Shown here: piece by piece, positions 48,888 through 57,077 of the stretch
Numbering within the stretch: the stretch's first letter is position 1
How the letters are laid out: every line of letters starts with the position of its first letter
Assembly (NCBI GenBank): GCA_036555035.1
Contig: DATBMB010000116.1
Span: forward strand, 9,840 to 73,839
Reading direction: 5' to 3'
Length of the DNA: 64,000 bases
Source: SG8-41 sp036555035
GTDB lineage: Bacteria > Pseudomonadota > Gammaproteobacteria > Burkholderiales > SG8-41
Program-made: the position numbers and the translations under genes
Notes under the pieces: generated by a model
The model's input: only the letters and a program-made list of their open reading frames with translations
What the model was told of the DNA's origin: nothing
Database searches by the model: none

Positions 48888-49742
48888 TTATTTGCGCCTG
48901 AGCCGGTCGAGCAAAGCACCCAGCTGGTCGAGGCTCGCGTACTGGATCACGAGCTTGCCGGTGCCCGGCTTGGCAGCCGATCGTATGGTGACCGTGGTGC
49001 CGAGCTCTCCGCTCAGCTCCTCTTCGAGCCGCGCGACGTCGCGATCGACCCGCGCACGCAGGCGCACCGCGGGGCGTGCGGTCATGCCGGCCACCCGCTG
49101 CTCGACCTGCCGCACTGAGAGCTGCCGCGCGACCGCCTCGCGCGCGAGCTCGATCTGCTTCAGGGCCGGCAACGCGAGCAGCGCCCGCGCGTGTCCCATG
49201 TCGAGCTTGCCTTCGCGCAGGAGCTCCTGCACGGGCGGCGCGAGCTCGAGCAGCCGCAGCGCGTTGGTGATCGCGGCGCGCGAGCGGCCGACGGCCTCCG
49301 CGGCCTCGGCATGAGTCATGCCGAATTCGTCGGTCAGGCGCTTGATGCCCGTCGCCTCGTCCAGCGGATTCAGATCCTCGCGCTGGAGATTCTCGATCAG
49401 CGCGATGGCGAGCGCCTGCCGGTCCGGCACCTCGCGCACGAGCGCGGGCACCGTTGCGAGCCCGGCCATCCGCGCCGCCCGCCAGCGCCGCTCGCCGGCG
49501 ACGATCTCGTAGCGGCCCGCGCCGATCGGACGCGCCAGTATCGGCTGCATCACGCCCTGCGCCTTGATCGATTCGGCGAGCTCGGCCAGGCCTTCCTGGC
49601 CGATGCGCGCGCGCGGCTGATACCGCCCTGGCTGCAGCGCATCGATCGCCAGCGACGCGAGCATCTCGCCCCCGCCCGCCGCCGGCTCGTCGTCTCCCAG
49701 CAACGCGTCCAGCCCGCGTCCCAATCCCTTGATCCTCGCCAT
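48888..49742 (-). CDS. parB: Chromosome-partitioning protein ParB
   Basis: A 284-residue ParB. N-terminal KGLGRGLDALLG interacts with ParA, the CTP-binding core has GERRWRAARMAG, and the helix-turn-helix lies in MTHAEAAEAVGRSRAAITNALRLLEL. The C-terminal dimer domain ends LDQLGALLDRLRRK. The ATG at 49742 has AAGGA 8 nt upstream; an ATG at 49757 overlaps the parA stop (ATGA) and would add five residues. Two consensus parS sites lie at 53149 and 53205. Confidence 0.95.
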   Translation of the reverse strand: MARIKGLGRGLDALLGDDEPAAGGGEMLASLAIDALQPGRYQPRARIGQEGLAELAESIKAQGVMQPILARPIGAGRYEIVAGERRWRAARMAGLATVPALVREVPDRQALAIALIENLQREDLNPLDEATGIKRLTDEFGMTHAEAAEAVGRSRAAITNALRLLELAPPVQELLREGKLDMGHARALLALPALKQIELAREAVARQLSVRQVEQRVAGMTARPAVRLRARVDRDVARLEEELSGELGTTVTIRSAAKPGTGKLVIQYASLDQLGALLDRLRRK

Positions 49743-49753
49743 GGTGTCGTCCT

Positions 49754-50521
49754 TCATGCGCCCGCGCGGTTCAGCATCTCGCCCGCCAGCGCGAGATAGG
49801 CCTGCGCGCCCTTGGAGCTGCGGTCGAACTTGAGCGCCGGAACGCCGAAGCTCGGGGCTTCCGCGAGCCGCACGTTGCGCGGGATCACGGTGCGGTAGAC
49901 CTTGTCGCCGAAATGCTCGAGCAGCTGCGCGGACACCTGCTGCGCGAGCGTATTGCGCGGATCGTACATGGTGCGCAGCAGCCCCTCGATCTCGAGGGAC
50001 GGATTCAGATGCCCGCGCACCTTCTTGATGGTCTGCACGAGATCGCTCAGCCCCTCCAGCGCGTAGTACTCGCACTGCATGGGGATCATCACCGCCTGGG
50101 CGGCGGTCAGCCCGTTCACCGTAAGGAGATTCAGCGCCGGCGGGCAATCGATCAGGATGAAATCGTACTCCGCGGCGACTGCGGCAAGCGCTTCGCGCAG
50201 ACGCGTTTCGCGGTGCTCCAGCTCCACCAGCTCGATCTCGGCGCCGGCGAGCTCGCGGTTGGCCGGGACCAGGTCGAATCCGCCGTTCTCGGAACGCACT
50301 CTCACCTCCGCGATGCTCTTAGTGCCCAGCAGGACGTGATAGACCGTGGCGCCCACATGGCGCTTGTCCACGCCGCTCCCCATGGTCGCGTTGCCCTGGG
50401 GATCGAGGTCCACCAGCAGCACGCGCCGATTCGCCGCCGCGAGGCTTGCGGCCAGATTGACGCCCGTCGTGGTCTTGCCGACGCCGCCTTTCTGATTGGT
50501 GATGGCGAGGACTCGCGTCAT
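49754..50521 (-). CDS. parA: Chromosome-partitioning ATPase ParA (Soj)
   Basis: A 255-residue deviant Walker ATPase. KGGVGKTTTGVNLAA is the Walker A motif with the signature Lys, DLDPQGNATMGSG motif A', and FILIDCPPALNLL Walker B. With ParB it segregates origins. The start ATG at 50521 overlaps the rsmG stop (ATGA); the open frame upstream is the rsmG gene read out of phase. N-terminal MTRVLAITNQ shows it is the chromosomal type without an extra DNA-binding domain. Confidence 0.97.
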   Translation of the reverse strand: MTRVLAITNQKGGVGKTTTGVNLAASLAAANRRVLLVDLDPQGNATMGSGVDKRHVGATVYHVLLGTKSIAEVRVRSENGGFDLVPANRELAGAEIELVELEHRETRLREALAAVAAEYDFILIDCPPALNLLTVNGLTAAQAVMIPMQCEYYALEGLSDLVQTIKKVRGHLNPSLEIEGLLRTMYDPRNTLAQQVSAQLLEHFGDKVYRTVIPRNVRLAEAPSFGVPALKFDRSSKGAQAYLALAGEMLNRAGA

Positions 50522-51147
50522 GGTCGGCCGCGCCCGATCGACACCAGGTGGCGCTGTGCGCGCAGGCCGGGCACCCGTAACGGGATCACCTCCAGGAGTC
50601 GCCAGTCCCGCGGCAGCTGCGCGATCTCCTCGTAGGGGTGCACGCCCTTCATCGCGAGCAGCCGGCCGCCTTGCGCAAGGTGCCGGCCCGCCAGGGAAAC
50701 GAGCTCGGCGATGTCCGAGAATGCCCGCGAGATCACGACCGCAAAGCCTGCCCGCGGCTTCCAGCTCTCCACCCTTTCGCACACGACCTCGGTATGGGCG
50801 AGTTTCAGTTCGGTCACGACCTGTCTCAGGAACGCCGCTTTCTTGTGATTCGAGTCGAGCAAGGTCACCCGCGCATCCGGCAATGCCAGCGCCAGCGGAA
50901 TGCCCGGCAGCCCCGCCCCGCTCCCGACATCAAGGAGCGTCTCCGCCGCCGCATGCGGCGCTACGGCGAGACAATCGAGCAGATGCTGGCTCACCATGCG
51001 GTGAGCTTCCCGCACGGCGGTCAGGTTGTAGACGCGGTTCCATTTCTGCAATAACGCCAGATACGCAAGCAGCCGTTCTTCCGCCCCCGCCGGCAGCGTC
51101 AAACCGAGCTCGGACACGCCTTGCGCGAGCTGCTGCGCAAGCGTCAT
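50518..51147 (-). CDS. rsmG: 16S rRNA (guanine527-N7) methyltransferase RsmG
   Basis: A 209-residue methyltransferase. The SAM site is LLDVGSGAGLPGIPLALALP, followed by LLDSNHKKAAFLRQV and ISRAFSDIAELV. It methylates G527 in the 530 loop. Both ends overlap neighbours by 4 nt (mnmG upstream, parA downstream), so mnmG-rsmG-parA-parB form one tightly packed unit. Confidence 0.96.
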   Translation of the reverse strand: MTLAQQLAQGVSELGLTLPAGAEERLLAYLALLQKWNRVYNLTAVREAHRMVSQHLLDCLAVAPHAAAETLLDVGSGAGLPGIPLALALPDARVTLLDSNHKKAAFLRQVVTELKLAHTEVVCERVESWKPRAGFAVVISRAFSDIAELVSLAGRHLAQGGRLLAMKGVHPYEEIAQLPRDWRLLEVIPLRVPGLRAQRHLVSIGRGRP

Positions 51148-53081
51148 GCCGTCTTGCCAACGGCGCGCTGCTCGGCATCCAATGCTGCACGCGCGTCCAG
51201 GCGGGTTGCCCGGTTCGCGCGCTTGAGGTAGACCAGCAGAACCGAGATCGCCGCCGGCGTCACGCCCGAGATGCGCGAGGCCTGGCCGAGCGTCTCGGGA
51301 CGGTGCCGCGCGAGCTTCTGCCGCGCTTCCACGGACAATCCCCGCAGGGCGCTGTAATCGAAGCCCTCCGGGAGCTTGAGGTTCTCGTAGTGCTCGTAGC
51401 GTGAGATTTCCTCGCGCTGGCGCTCGATATAGCCCTGGTACTTCGCCTGGATCTCCACCTGCTCCGCGGCCTGCGCGTCCTCGACACCCGGCCCGGCACC
51501 CGGCAGCGCCATCAGCTGCGCATACGTCACTTCCGGACGGCGCAGCAACTCCAGCAGCGGGTAGTCCCGTGCTGGCGACGGATTTGACGCGTCTCCATCC
51601 CCTGCGGTCGGCAGGAGCCGCGAGTTGATCCAGGTTTCCTTGAGGCGCGCCTGCTCGCGCTCGATGGCCTCGCGCTTGCACGAGTAGGCCGCCCAGCGCG
51701 CGTCATCAACCGCGCCCAGCCGGCGTCCGGCCTCCGTCAACCGCAGGTCCGCGTTGTCCTCGCGCAACGACAACCGATACTCGGCACGGCTCGTGAACAT
51801 CCGGTAGGGTTCCGACACGCCGCGCGTGACGAGATCATCCACCAGTACGCCCAGGTAGGCTTCATTGCGCCCTGGGCACCACGGCTCGCGCTCCTGGACG
51901 TGGCGCGCGGCATTGATTCCGGCGAGCAGGCCCTGAGCTGCCGCTTCCTCGTAACCGGTGGTGCCGTTGATCTGCCCGGCGAAGAACAGCCCGCCGATCG
52001 AGCGCGTCTCCAGGGAGCGCTTGAGGGCGCGTGGATCGAAGTAGTCGTACTCGATGGCATAGCCCGGGCGCGTCAGATGCGCCCGCTCGAGTCCGCGGAT
52101 CGACCGCACCAGCGCTTCCTGTGCGTCGTAGGGCAGGCTCGTCGAGATGCCGTTGGGGTAGTACTCGTTGACCGTCAGGCCCTCGGGCTCGAGGAAGATC
52201 TGGTGCGAGGCCTTGTGCGCAAAGCGCATCACCTTGTCCTCGATCGAGGGGCAATAGCGCGGCCCGACGCCTTCGATCACGCCGGTGTAGAGCGGCGAGC
52301 GGTCGAGCGCGCCGCGGATGATCTCGTGCGTGCGCGCGTTGGTGTGCGTGATCCAGCACGGCATCTGCCGCGGGTGCTGCTCGCGGCAGCCCAGAAACGA
52401 GAACACCGGCACCGGCGTGTCGCCGGGCTGCTCGGTCAGCACCGAAAAATCGATCGTGCGGCCGTCGATGCGCGGCGGCGTTCCGGTCTTGAGACGGCCG
52501 ACCGGAAGCTTCAGCTCCCGCAGACGCTGTGCGAGCGTCAGCGCAGGCGGATCACCGGCGCGTCCGCCCTGATGCTGCTTCAACCCGACGTGGATGAGTC
52601 CGCCGAGAAACGTTCCTGTCGTCAGCACCACCGCGCGCGCGGTGAAACGCAGCCCGATCTGCGTGACGACTCCGACCACGCGCTCGCCTTCCAGCAGCAG
52701 ATCGTCCACCGCTTGCTGGACGATGCGCAGGCGCGACTGCGTCTCCAGGCGCCTGCGGATTGCGCTTCGATACAGAACGCGGTCAGCCTGCGCACGCGTC
52801 GCTCGAACCGCAGGCCCTTTGCGCGAATTGAGGATGCGGAACTGGATGCCAGCGTCGTCGGCAGCCGCAGCCATGGCGCCACCCAGTGCATCTATCTCCT
52901 TGACTAAATGGCCTTTTCCAATCCCGCCGATCGAGGGATTGCAGGACATCTGCCCCAGGGTGTCGAAACTGTGAGTCAGAAGCAGGGTTTCGCACCCCAT
53001 GCGGGCGGCCGCGAGCGCGGCCTCGGTGCCAGCGTGGCCCCCACCGACCACAATAACATCATATTTATCAAGTACTTGCAT
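51144..53081 (-). CDS. mnmG: tRNA uridine-5-carboxymethylaminomethyl modification enzyme MnmG (GidA)
   Basis: A 645-residue FAD protein. DVIVVGGGHAGTEAALAAARMG binds FAD, and the signature CNPSIGGIGKGHLVKEIDALGG and TGTFLGGLIHVG follow. The C-terminal domain contacts tRNA and MnmE. With MnmE it modifies the wobble uridine. ATG 53081 is the start; a possible -10 TATCAT lies at 53115-53110. It is separated from mnmE, its partner, by 151 bp that hold two parS sites. Confidence 0.97.
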   Translation of the reverse strand: MQVLDKYDVIVVGGGHAGTEAALAAARMGCETLLLTHSFDTLGQMSCNPSIGGIGKGHLVKEIDALGGAMAAAADDAGIQFRILNSRKGPAVRATRAQADRVLYRSAIRRRLETQSRLRIVQQAVDDLLLEGERVVGVVTQIGLRFTARAVVLTTGTFLGGLIHVGLKQHQGGRAGDPPALTLAQRLRELKLPVGRLKTGTPPRIDGRTIDFSVLTEQPGDTPVPVFSFLGCREQHPRQMPCWITHTNARTHEIIRGALDRSPLYTGVIEGVGPRYCPSIEDKVMRFAHKASHQIFLEPEGLTVNEYYPNGISTSLPYDAQEALVRSIRGLERAHLTRPGYAIEYDYFDPRALKRSLETRSIGGLFFAGQINGTTGYEEAAAQGLLAGINAARHVQEREPWCPGRNEAYLGVLVDDLVTRGVSEPYRMFTSRAEYRLSLREDNADLRLTEAGRRLGAVDDARWAAYSCKREAIEREQARLKETWINSRLLPTAGDGDASNPSPARDYPLLELLRRPEVTYAQLMALPGAGPGVEDAQAAEQVEIQAKYQGYIERQREEISRYEHYENLKLPEGFDYSALRGLSVEARQKLARHRPETLGQASRISGVTPAAISVLLVYLKRANRATRLDARAALDAEQRAVGKTA

Positions 53082-53148
53082 TATACTTTGAGCCTACGGT
53101 GCGACCTGAATGATACCCGAAAACCAGGAATCGCAGTAGGTCGGGGCC

Positions 53149-53164
53149 GGTTTCACGTGAAACC
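53149..53164. promoter_or_regulatory. parS site 1
   Basis: GGTTTCACGTGAAACC, a perfect 16-bp palindrome containing the universal GTTTCACGTGAAAC core bound by ParB, in the mnmE-mnmG gap. Confidence 0.93.
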
Positions 53165-53204
53165 ACCGCTATTGCTGCAGCGCAGCAAAGAGGGATCTGT
53201 GCAT

Positions 53205-53220
53205 TGTTTCACGTGAAACA
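53205..53220. promoter_or_regulatory. parS site 2
   Basis: TGTTTCACGTGAAACA, the exact consensus parS, centred 56 bp from the first site and 3.9 kb left of dnaA. A small hairpin TTGCTG/CAGCAA (53172-53188) lies between the sites. Confidence 0.96.
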
Positions 53221-53232
53221 GCCACCCAGCGG

Positions 53233-54579
53233 TTATTTGCCGATACAGAAGCGCTGGAATATCTCGCCGAGCAAGTCGTCGGGCGTGAATTCCCCGGTGA
53301 TCGTGCCGAGCGCCTGTTGAGCCAGGCGGAGTTCCTCCGCGAAGATCTCCAACTTGTCCGTTTCGCGGGCAGCCTGCATGAGGTGCTTTTGGGCCGTTTG
53401 CAGGGCATGGATGTGCCTCTCGCGAGCCATGAACAATCCCTCTGCCGCCCTGCCCTGCCATCCCGCAACTTTCAGAATCGCACCGCGCAACAGGTCTACC
53501 CCTGCGCCCGACTTGGCTGACAGCCATACCGTGCAGCCCCCACCGGTACGCTCCACGCCGGGGGCGCGCGACATTAGATCAATCTTGTTCATGACCGTGA
53601 GACGCGGCAGGCCCGCCGGCAGTCCACGAAGGATTTCCCCGTCTGCCGCCGTCTCGCCCCGGGTTGCTTCCACGATAAGCACGACGAGATCCGCCTGCTT
53701 TATCGCCGCCCAGGTGCGAGCAATTCCGATCTTCTCCACCGGATCCGCCGATGGCCGCAGCCCTGCGGTATCGATGACATGCACCGGAACGCCCTCGATG
53801 CTGACGCTCTGGCGGATCTGGTCGCGGGTCGTGCCCGCAACGTCGGTCACGATGGCGAGCTCCTCGCCCGCAAGGCGATTGAGGAGGCTCGACTTCCCGA
53901 CATTGGGTTGCCCCGCCAGAACCACCCGCAACCCCTCGCGCAGCAGGCTGCCTTGCTGTGAGGCAGACAGGACTTCCTGCAGCTGGTCCCGCAACCGCGC
54001 GAGCTGCTCTGCGCCGGCGGCCTGCTGGATCATCTCGATATCCTCGTCGGGAAAATCGAGCGCCGCCTCGACCCGGGCGCGCAACTCCACCAGCCCCTCG
54101 ATCAACTCGTCTACCCGCTGCGAAAACGCGCCCTGCAACGAGCGCATCGCGCTACGCGCCGCCTCCGCAGTCGAGGCGTCGATCAGGTCCGCAACGCTTT
54201 CGGCCTGCGCAAGGTCGAGCTTGTCGTTGAGGAAGGCCCGGCGCGTGAACTCGCCCGGCAGCGCCGGCCGCGCCCCGAGCTCGATGCAGCGCTTGAGCAG
54301 CAGCTGCAGCACCACCGGCCCGCCGTGCGCGTGCAACTCCAGCACGTCCTCGCCGGTGTACGAGCGTGGCGCCGGGAAATACACTGCGATGCCCTGGTCG
54401 ATGGGCGCGCCTTGGTCGTCGACGAATTCAGCCAGGGTTGCGCGCCGTGCTGAGAGCGGCTTTGCCACGATGCCGGCCATGAGCGCGGCGAGACGCGGAC
54501 CGGATATCCGCACCACGCCGATCCCGCCGCGTCCCGGTGCGGTCGAGATGGCGGCAATGATGTCGCTCTCGGTCTTCAC
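53233..54579 (-). CDS. mnmE: tRNA modification GTPase MnmE (TrmE)
   Basis: A 448-residue protein. The N-terminal tetrahydrofolate-binding domain starts DIIAAISTAPGRGGIGVVRISG; the G domain has GQPNVGKSSLLN (G1), AGTTRD (G2), DTAGL (G3) and NKID (G4); the C-terminus is FCIGK with the conserved Cys. The GTG at 54579 places the N-terminus correctly. The stop is 13 nt from parS site 2. Confidence 0.96.
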   Translation of the reverse strand: MKTESDIIAAISTAPGRGGIGVVRISGPRLAALMAGIVAKPLSARRATLAEFVDDQGAPIDQGIAVYFPAPRSYTGEDVLELHAHGGPVVLQLLLKRCIELGARPALPGEFTRRAFLNDKLDLAQAESVADLIDASTAEAARSAMRSLQGAFSQRVDELIEGLVELRARVEAALDFPDEDIEMIQQAAGAEQLARLRDQLQEVLSASQQGSLLREGLRVVLAGQPNVGKSSLLNRLAGEELAIVTDVAGTTRDQIRQSVSIEGVPVHVIDTAGLRPSADPVEKIGIARTWAAIKQADLVVLIVEATRGETAADGEILRGLPAGLPRLTVMNKIDLMSRAPGVERTGGGCTVWLSAKSGAGVDLLRGAILKVAGWQGRAAEGLFMARERHIHALQTAQKHLMQAARETDKLEIFAEELRLAQQALGTITGEFTPDDLLGEIFQRFCIGK

Positions 54580-54622
54580 GCTGCAAGGAACGAACGGGGC
54601 GCCGGCTCTGCCGGCCGGCTGA

Positions 54623-56302
54623 TCAAGTCTTGCGCGCCGCGGCCTCGCGTTCGAGCACCCGGGTGATCTGCCACTGTTGCGCAATCGAGAGCACGTTGTT
54701 GACCAGCCAGTAGAGCACGAGGCCCGCCGGGAAGAAGAAGAAGAAGACGCTGAACACGATCGGCATGACCTTCATCACCTTGGCCTGCACGGGATCCGGC
54801 GGCACCGGGTTGAGCATCGTCTGTATCCACATGGTTGCAGCCATCAGGATCGGGAGAAGACCAACGGGCATCCCGAACCATACGCCGAAAAGCGTATCCG
54901 GCGCGGCCAGGTCATTTATCCACAGCATGAAGGGCGCGTGCCGCAGCTCCACGCTGGCCAGCAGGACCCAATAAAGCGCAATAAAAACAGGTATTTGCAC
55001 GACGATAGGCATGCAGCCGCCGAGGGGATTGATCTTCTCGGTCTTGTAGAGCTCCATCATCGCCTGCTGCAGCCGTTGGCGATCCTGGCCATATTGATCC
55101 TTGAGCTTTTGCAGCTTGGGGGCGAGAACCCGCATCTTCGCCATCGAACGGTAGCTTGCCGCGGACAGCGGATAGAACAGCAGCTTGATGATCACGGTCA
55201 GCAGGATGATCGCGACGCCCCAGTTGCCGACCCACTGATTGAGCCACGCGAGCACCCAGAACAGCGGCACTGCGATGACCGTGAGCCAGCCGTAGTCGAT
55301 GGTGAGGTCCAGGCCCGGCGCAATCTTCGCGAGCTTTTCCTGCTCCTCCGGCCCGGCGTAGAGCCCCACCGTCACGCTGCCGTTCGCGCCTGGGGCGATC
55401 GCGCCGACGGGAACGATCAGCCCGGCCCCGAAGAGCCCGTCCTCCAGTCGCCGCGTGAAGAATTCGCGCGGCACGCTGCCCTTGGGGAGCCAGGCACTGA
55501 AGAAGTAATGCTGCAGCATGGCGATCCAGCCGTCCTCGCTGTTCTTGGTGTGCTGCGCCTTGCCTTTCTCGATGTCGGAGAATGCGATCTTCTGAAACTT
55601 GTCCTTGTCGGTGTAGAGCGCGATGCCCGTGTAGGTCGGCAGCATCGCCGAATCGCCGGGCAGTGGCTTGTCGTCCCGCACCAGCTGGAAATAGGCGTAC
55701 GGCTGCAGGGCAGCCGCGCCGGTATTCGCGATCTCGAAGCTGACGTCGATGAGGTAGCTTCCCCGCCGGAAGCGAAAGATCTTGGTGACCTGCGCGCCCG
55801 GCACCTCCGCGGAGAGCCGCACTTCGAGCTCGTCCTGTCCCTCGGCGAGCTTGAAGCTGTCACCCGATACCTTGTAGAGCGTGCGATGGTTGGGCAGGGC
55901 GTTGCCGATCAGGCCGGCCTGCGCGATGTAGGTGCGCTCGGGACCGACCTCGAACAGGACGAAGTCCTTGCCGCGCTCGACGGTGTCGCGGTGCTTCCTG
56001 AACTGCAGCCTGCGCACGTCGCCGCCCTGGCTGCCCAGCTCGGCAACGAGCACGTCCGTTTCAACCCGCACCGTGGTCCCGGCATCGGGAGCGCTCCGGC
56101 CGAGCTTCGGAACAGCAGCCTGTCCGGCCGCGAGCTTCTCCCCGGGCACGGGAGGCTGCGCCGACGGCGGCAGGGCCTTCTCCTCCTTCCCGGCTGCCGG
56201 CGCGGGCGGGCGCGGCGGCTGCTGTTCGCGCTGCCACGCGTCGAGCAGCATGAACACCGAGAACGAGAAGACGAAAAACAGGATCAGTCGTTGGGAATCC
56301 AT
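54623..56302 (-). CDS. yidC: Membrane protein insertase YidC
   Basis: A 559-residue Oxa1-family insertase of the Gram-negative type. The N-terminal helix MDSQRLILFFVFSFSVFML is followed by a proline/alanine linker, the large periplasmic beta-sandwich (about 80-340), and five membrane helices with YRSMAKMRVLAPKLQKLKDQYGQDRQ and NPLGGCMPIVVQIPVFIALYWVL; the groove Arg is in SYRSMA. ATG 56302 is used. It lies 85 nt after rnpA, leaving no room for the usual yidD. Confidence 0.96.
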   Translation of the reverse strand: MDSQRLILFFVFSFSVFMLLDAWQREQQPPRPPAPAAGKEEKALPPSAQPPVPGEKLAAGQAAVPKLGRSAPDAGTTVRVETDVLVAELGSQGGDVRRLQFRKHRDTVERGKDFVLFEVGPERTYIAQAGLIGNALPNHRTLYKVSGDSFKLAEGQDELEVRLSAEVPGAQVTKIFRFRRGSYLIDVSFEIANTGAAALQPYAYFQLVRDDKPLPGDSAMLPTYTGIALYTDKDKFQKIAFSDIEKGKAQHTKNSEDGWIAMLQHYFFSAWLPKGSVPREFFTRRLEDGLFGAGLIVPVGAIAPGANGSVTVGLYAGPEEQEKLAKIAPGLDLTIDYGWLTVIAVPLFWVLAWLNQWVGNWGVAIILLTVIIKLLFYPLSAASYRSMAKMRVLAPKLQKLKDQYGQDRQRLQQAMMELYKTEKINPLGGCMPIVVQIPVFIALYWVLLASVELRHAPFMLWINDLAAPDTLFGVWFGMPVGLLPILMAATMWIQTMLNPVPPDPVQAKVMKVMPIVFSVFFFFFPAGLVLYWLVNNVLSIAQQWQITRVLEREAAARKT

Positions 56303-56387
56303 CACCGTGCGTCCGCGGCGCTCACCCCGGGTGCTGCCGGGCGCCGCCGCCAGCCGAGCAGAATAGCCCGAAAAACCGGGAACGGCA

Positions 56388-56732
56388 CTAGCGGCCGCGC
56401 CCCGCCGCGGCAAGCTCCTCCAGCAGCCGGGTAAGCTCCGCGCGCGCCGTCGCCCGCGCTTCGCGCTCCGGGCACCGGCGCAGCTCCACGACGATATCCA
56501 GGCCCGCGGGCCGCTCGCCCAGACTGCGAAACACTTCTCTCACCATGCGCTTCATGCGATTGCGATCGACGGCGCGGCGCGCCACGCGCCGGCTGGCAAT
56601 GATACCGATGCGCGCCTGCGCGAGGCCATTGGACCGGACGTACAACCGGAAATGACGCCGCGCCCGGGCGTTGCCCGCCGCCAGCGTCGCCGCAAACTGC
56701 TCGCGACGATGCAGCCGCGCGCTGCGCGGCAA
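56388..56732 (-). CDS. rnpA: Ribonuclease P protein component RnpA
   Basis: A 114-residue basic protein. RVARRAVDRNRMKRMVREVFR carries the RNR signature that binds M1 RNA. The most likely start is the TTG at 56732, 17 nt after rpmH (MPRSARLHRREQF); no ATG fits. RnpA helps RNase P RNA process tRNA 5' ends. A rare start codon may hold its level low relative to L34. Confidence 0.92.
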   Translation of the reverse strand: MPRSARLHRREQFAATLAAGNARARRHFRLYVRSNGLAQARIGIIASRRVARRAVDRNRMKRMVREVFRSLGERPAGLDIVVELRRCPEREARATARAELTRLLEELAAAGRGR

Positions 56733-56749
56733 CGCGCGGCTCGCCGCGC

Positions 56750-56884
56750 TCAGGCGCTCAATCGCGCCCGCCCCTTGGCGCGGCGCGCCCGCAGCACACT
56801 GCGCCCGCCCCGGGTCCGCATGCGCGCGCGGAAGCCGTGCGTGCGCTTGCGGCGCTTCACCGAAGGCTGATAGGTCCGTTTCAT
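56750..56884 (-). CDS. rpmH: 50S ribosomal protein L34
   Basis: A 44-residue highly basic protein, MKRTYQPSVKRRKRTHGFRA..., the canonical L34 sequence of normal length. It starts the leftward rpmH-rnpA-yidC-mnmE run. A good promoter lies upstream at 56944-56915. Confidence 0.98.
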   Translation of the reverse strand: MKRTYQPSVKRRKRTHGFRARMRTRGGRSVLRARRAKGRARLSA

Positions 56885-56914
56885 GGGATTCGTCCGGCTG
56901 CTGAAAAGCGCGCT

Positions 56915-56944
56915 ATTACAACCTCTAACTCTCCGCCATGTCAA
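56915..56944 (-). promoter_or_regulatory. rpmH promoter
   Basis: On the minus strand: TTGACA (56944-56939, perfect), 18-bp spacer, TGTAAT (56920-56915, five of six). The transcript would start near 56908, about 24 nt before the rpmH ATG. This is the best sigma-70 promoter seen in the window. Confidence 0.75.
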
Positions 56945-56957
56945 CCGCTTCGCCAGC

Positions 56958-56984
56958 GCGCGCATCTCGTCACGAGACGCGCGC
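56958..56984. repeat. Imperfect 12-bp inverted repeat next to the dnaA promoter
   Basis: GCGCGCATCTCG (56958-56969), TCA, CGAGACGCGCGC (56973-56984): one mismatch. It lies between the divergent rpmH and dnaA promoters, 3 bp from a DnaA box. It may be an operator or a cruciform. Confidence 0.5.
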
Positions 56985-56987
56985 CGC

Positions 56988-57019
56988 TGTGGATAAGCAG
57001 CCCCAAAACAGGATAAAAT
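56988..57019 (+). promoter_or_regulatory. dnaA promoter overlapping a consensus DnaA box
   Basis: A DnaA box (TGTGGATAA, complement of TTATCCACA) occupies 56988-56996. It overlaps the -35 candidate TGGATA (56990-56995), which is 18 bp from TAAAAT (57014-57019). This geometry would let DnaA repress its own gene. Confidence 0.55.
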
Positions 57020-57077
57020 TGGTCGCTGAAAAAGCGTCCCTTCCTGCGGCCCGGGTTCAAACAACAACGCGACACCG

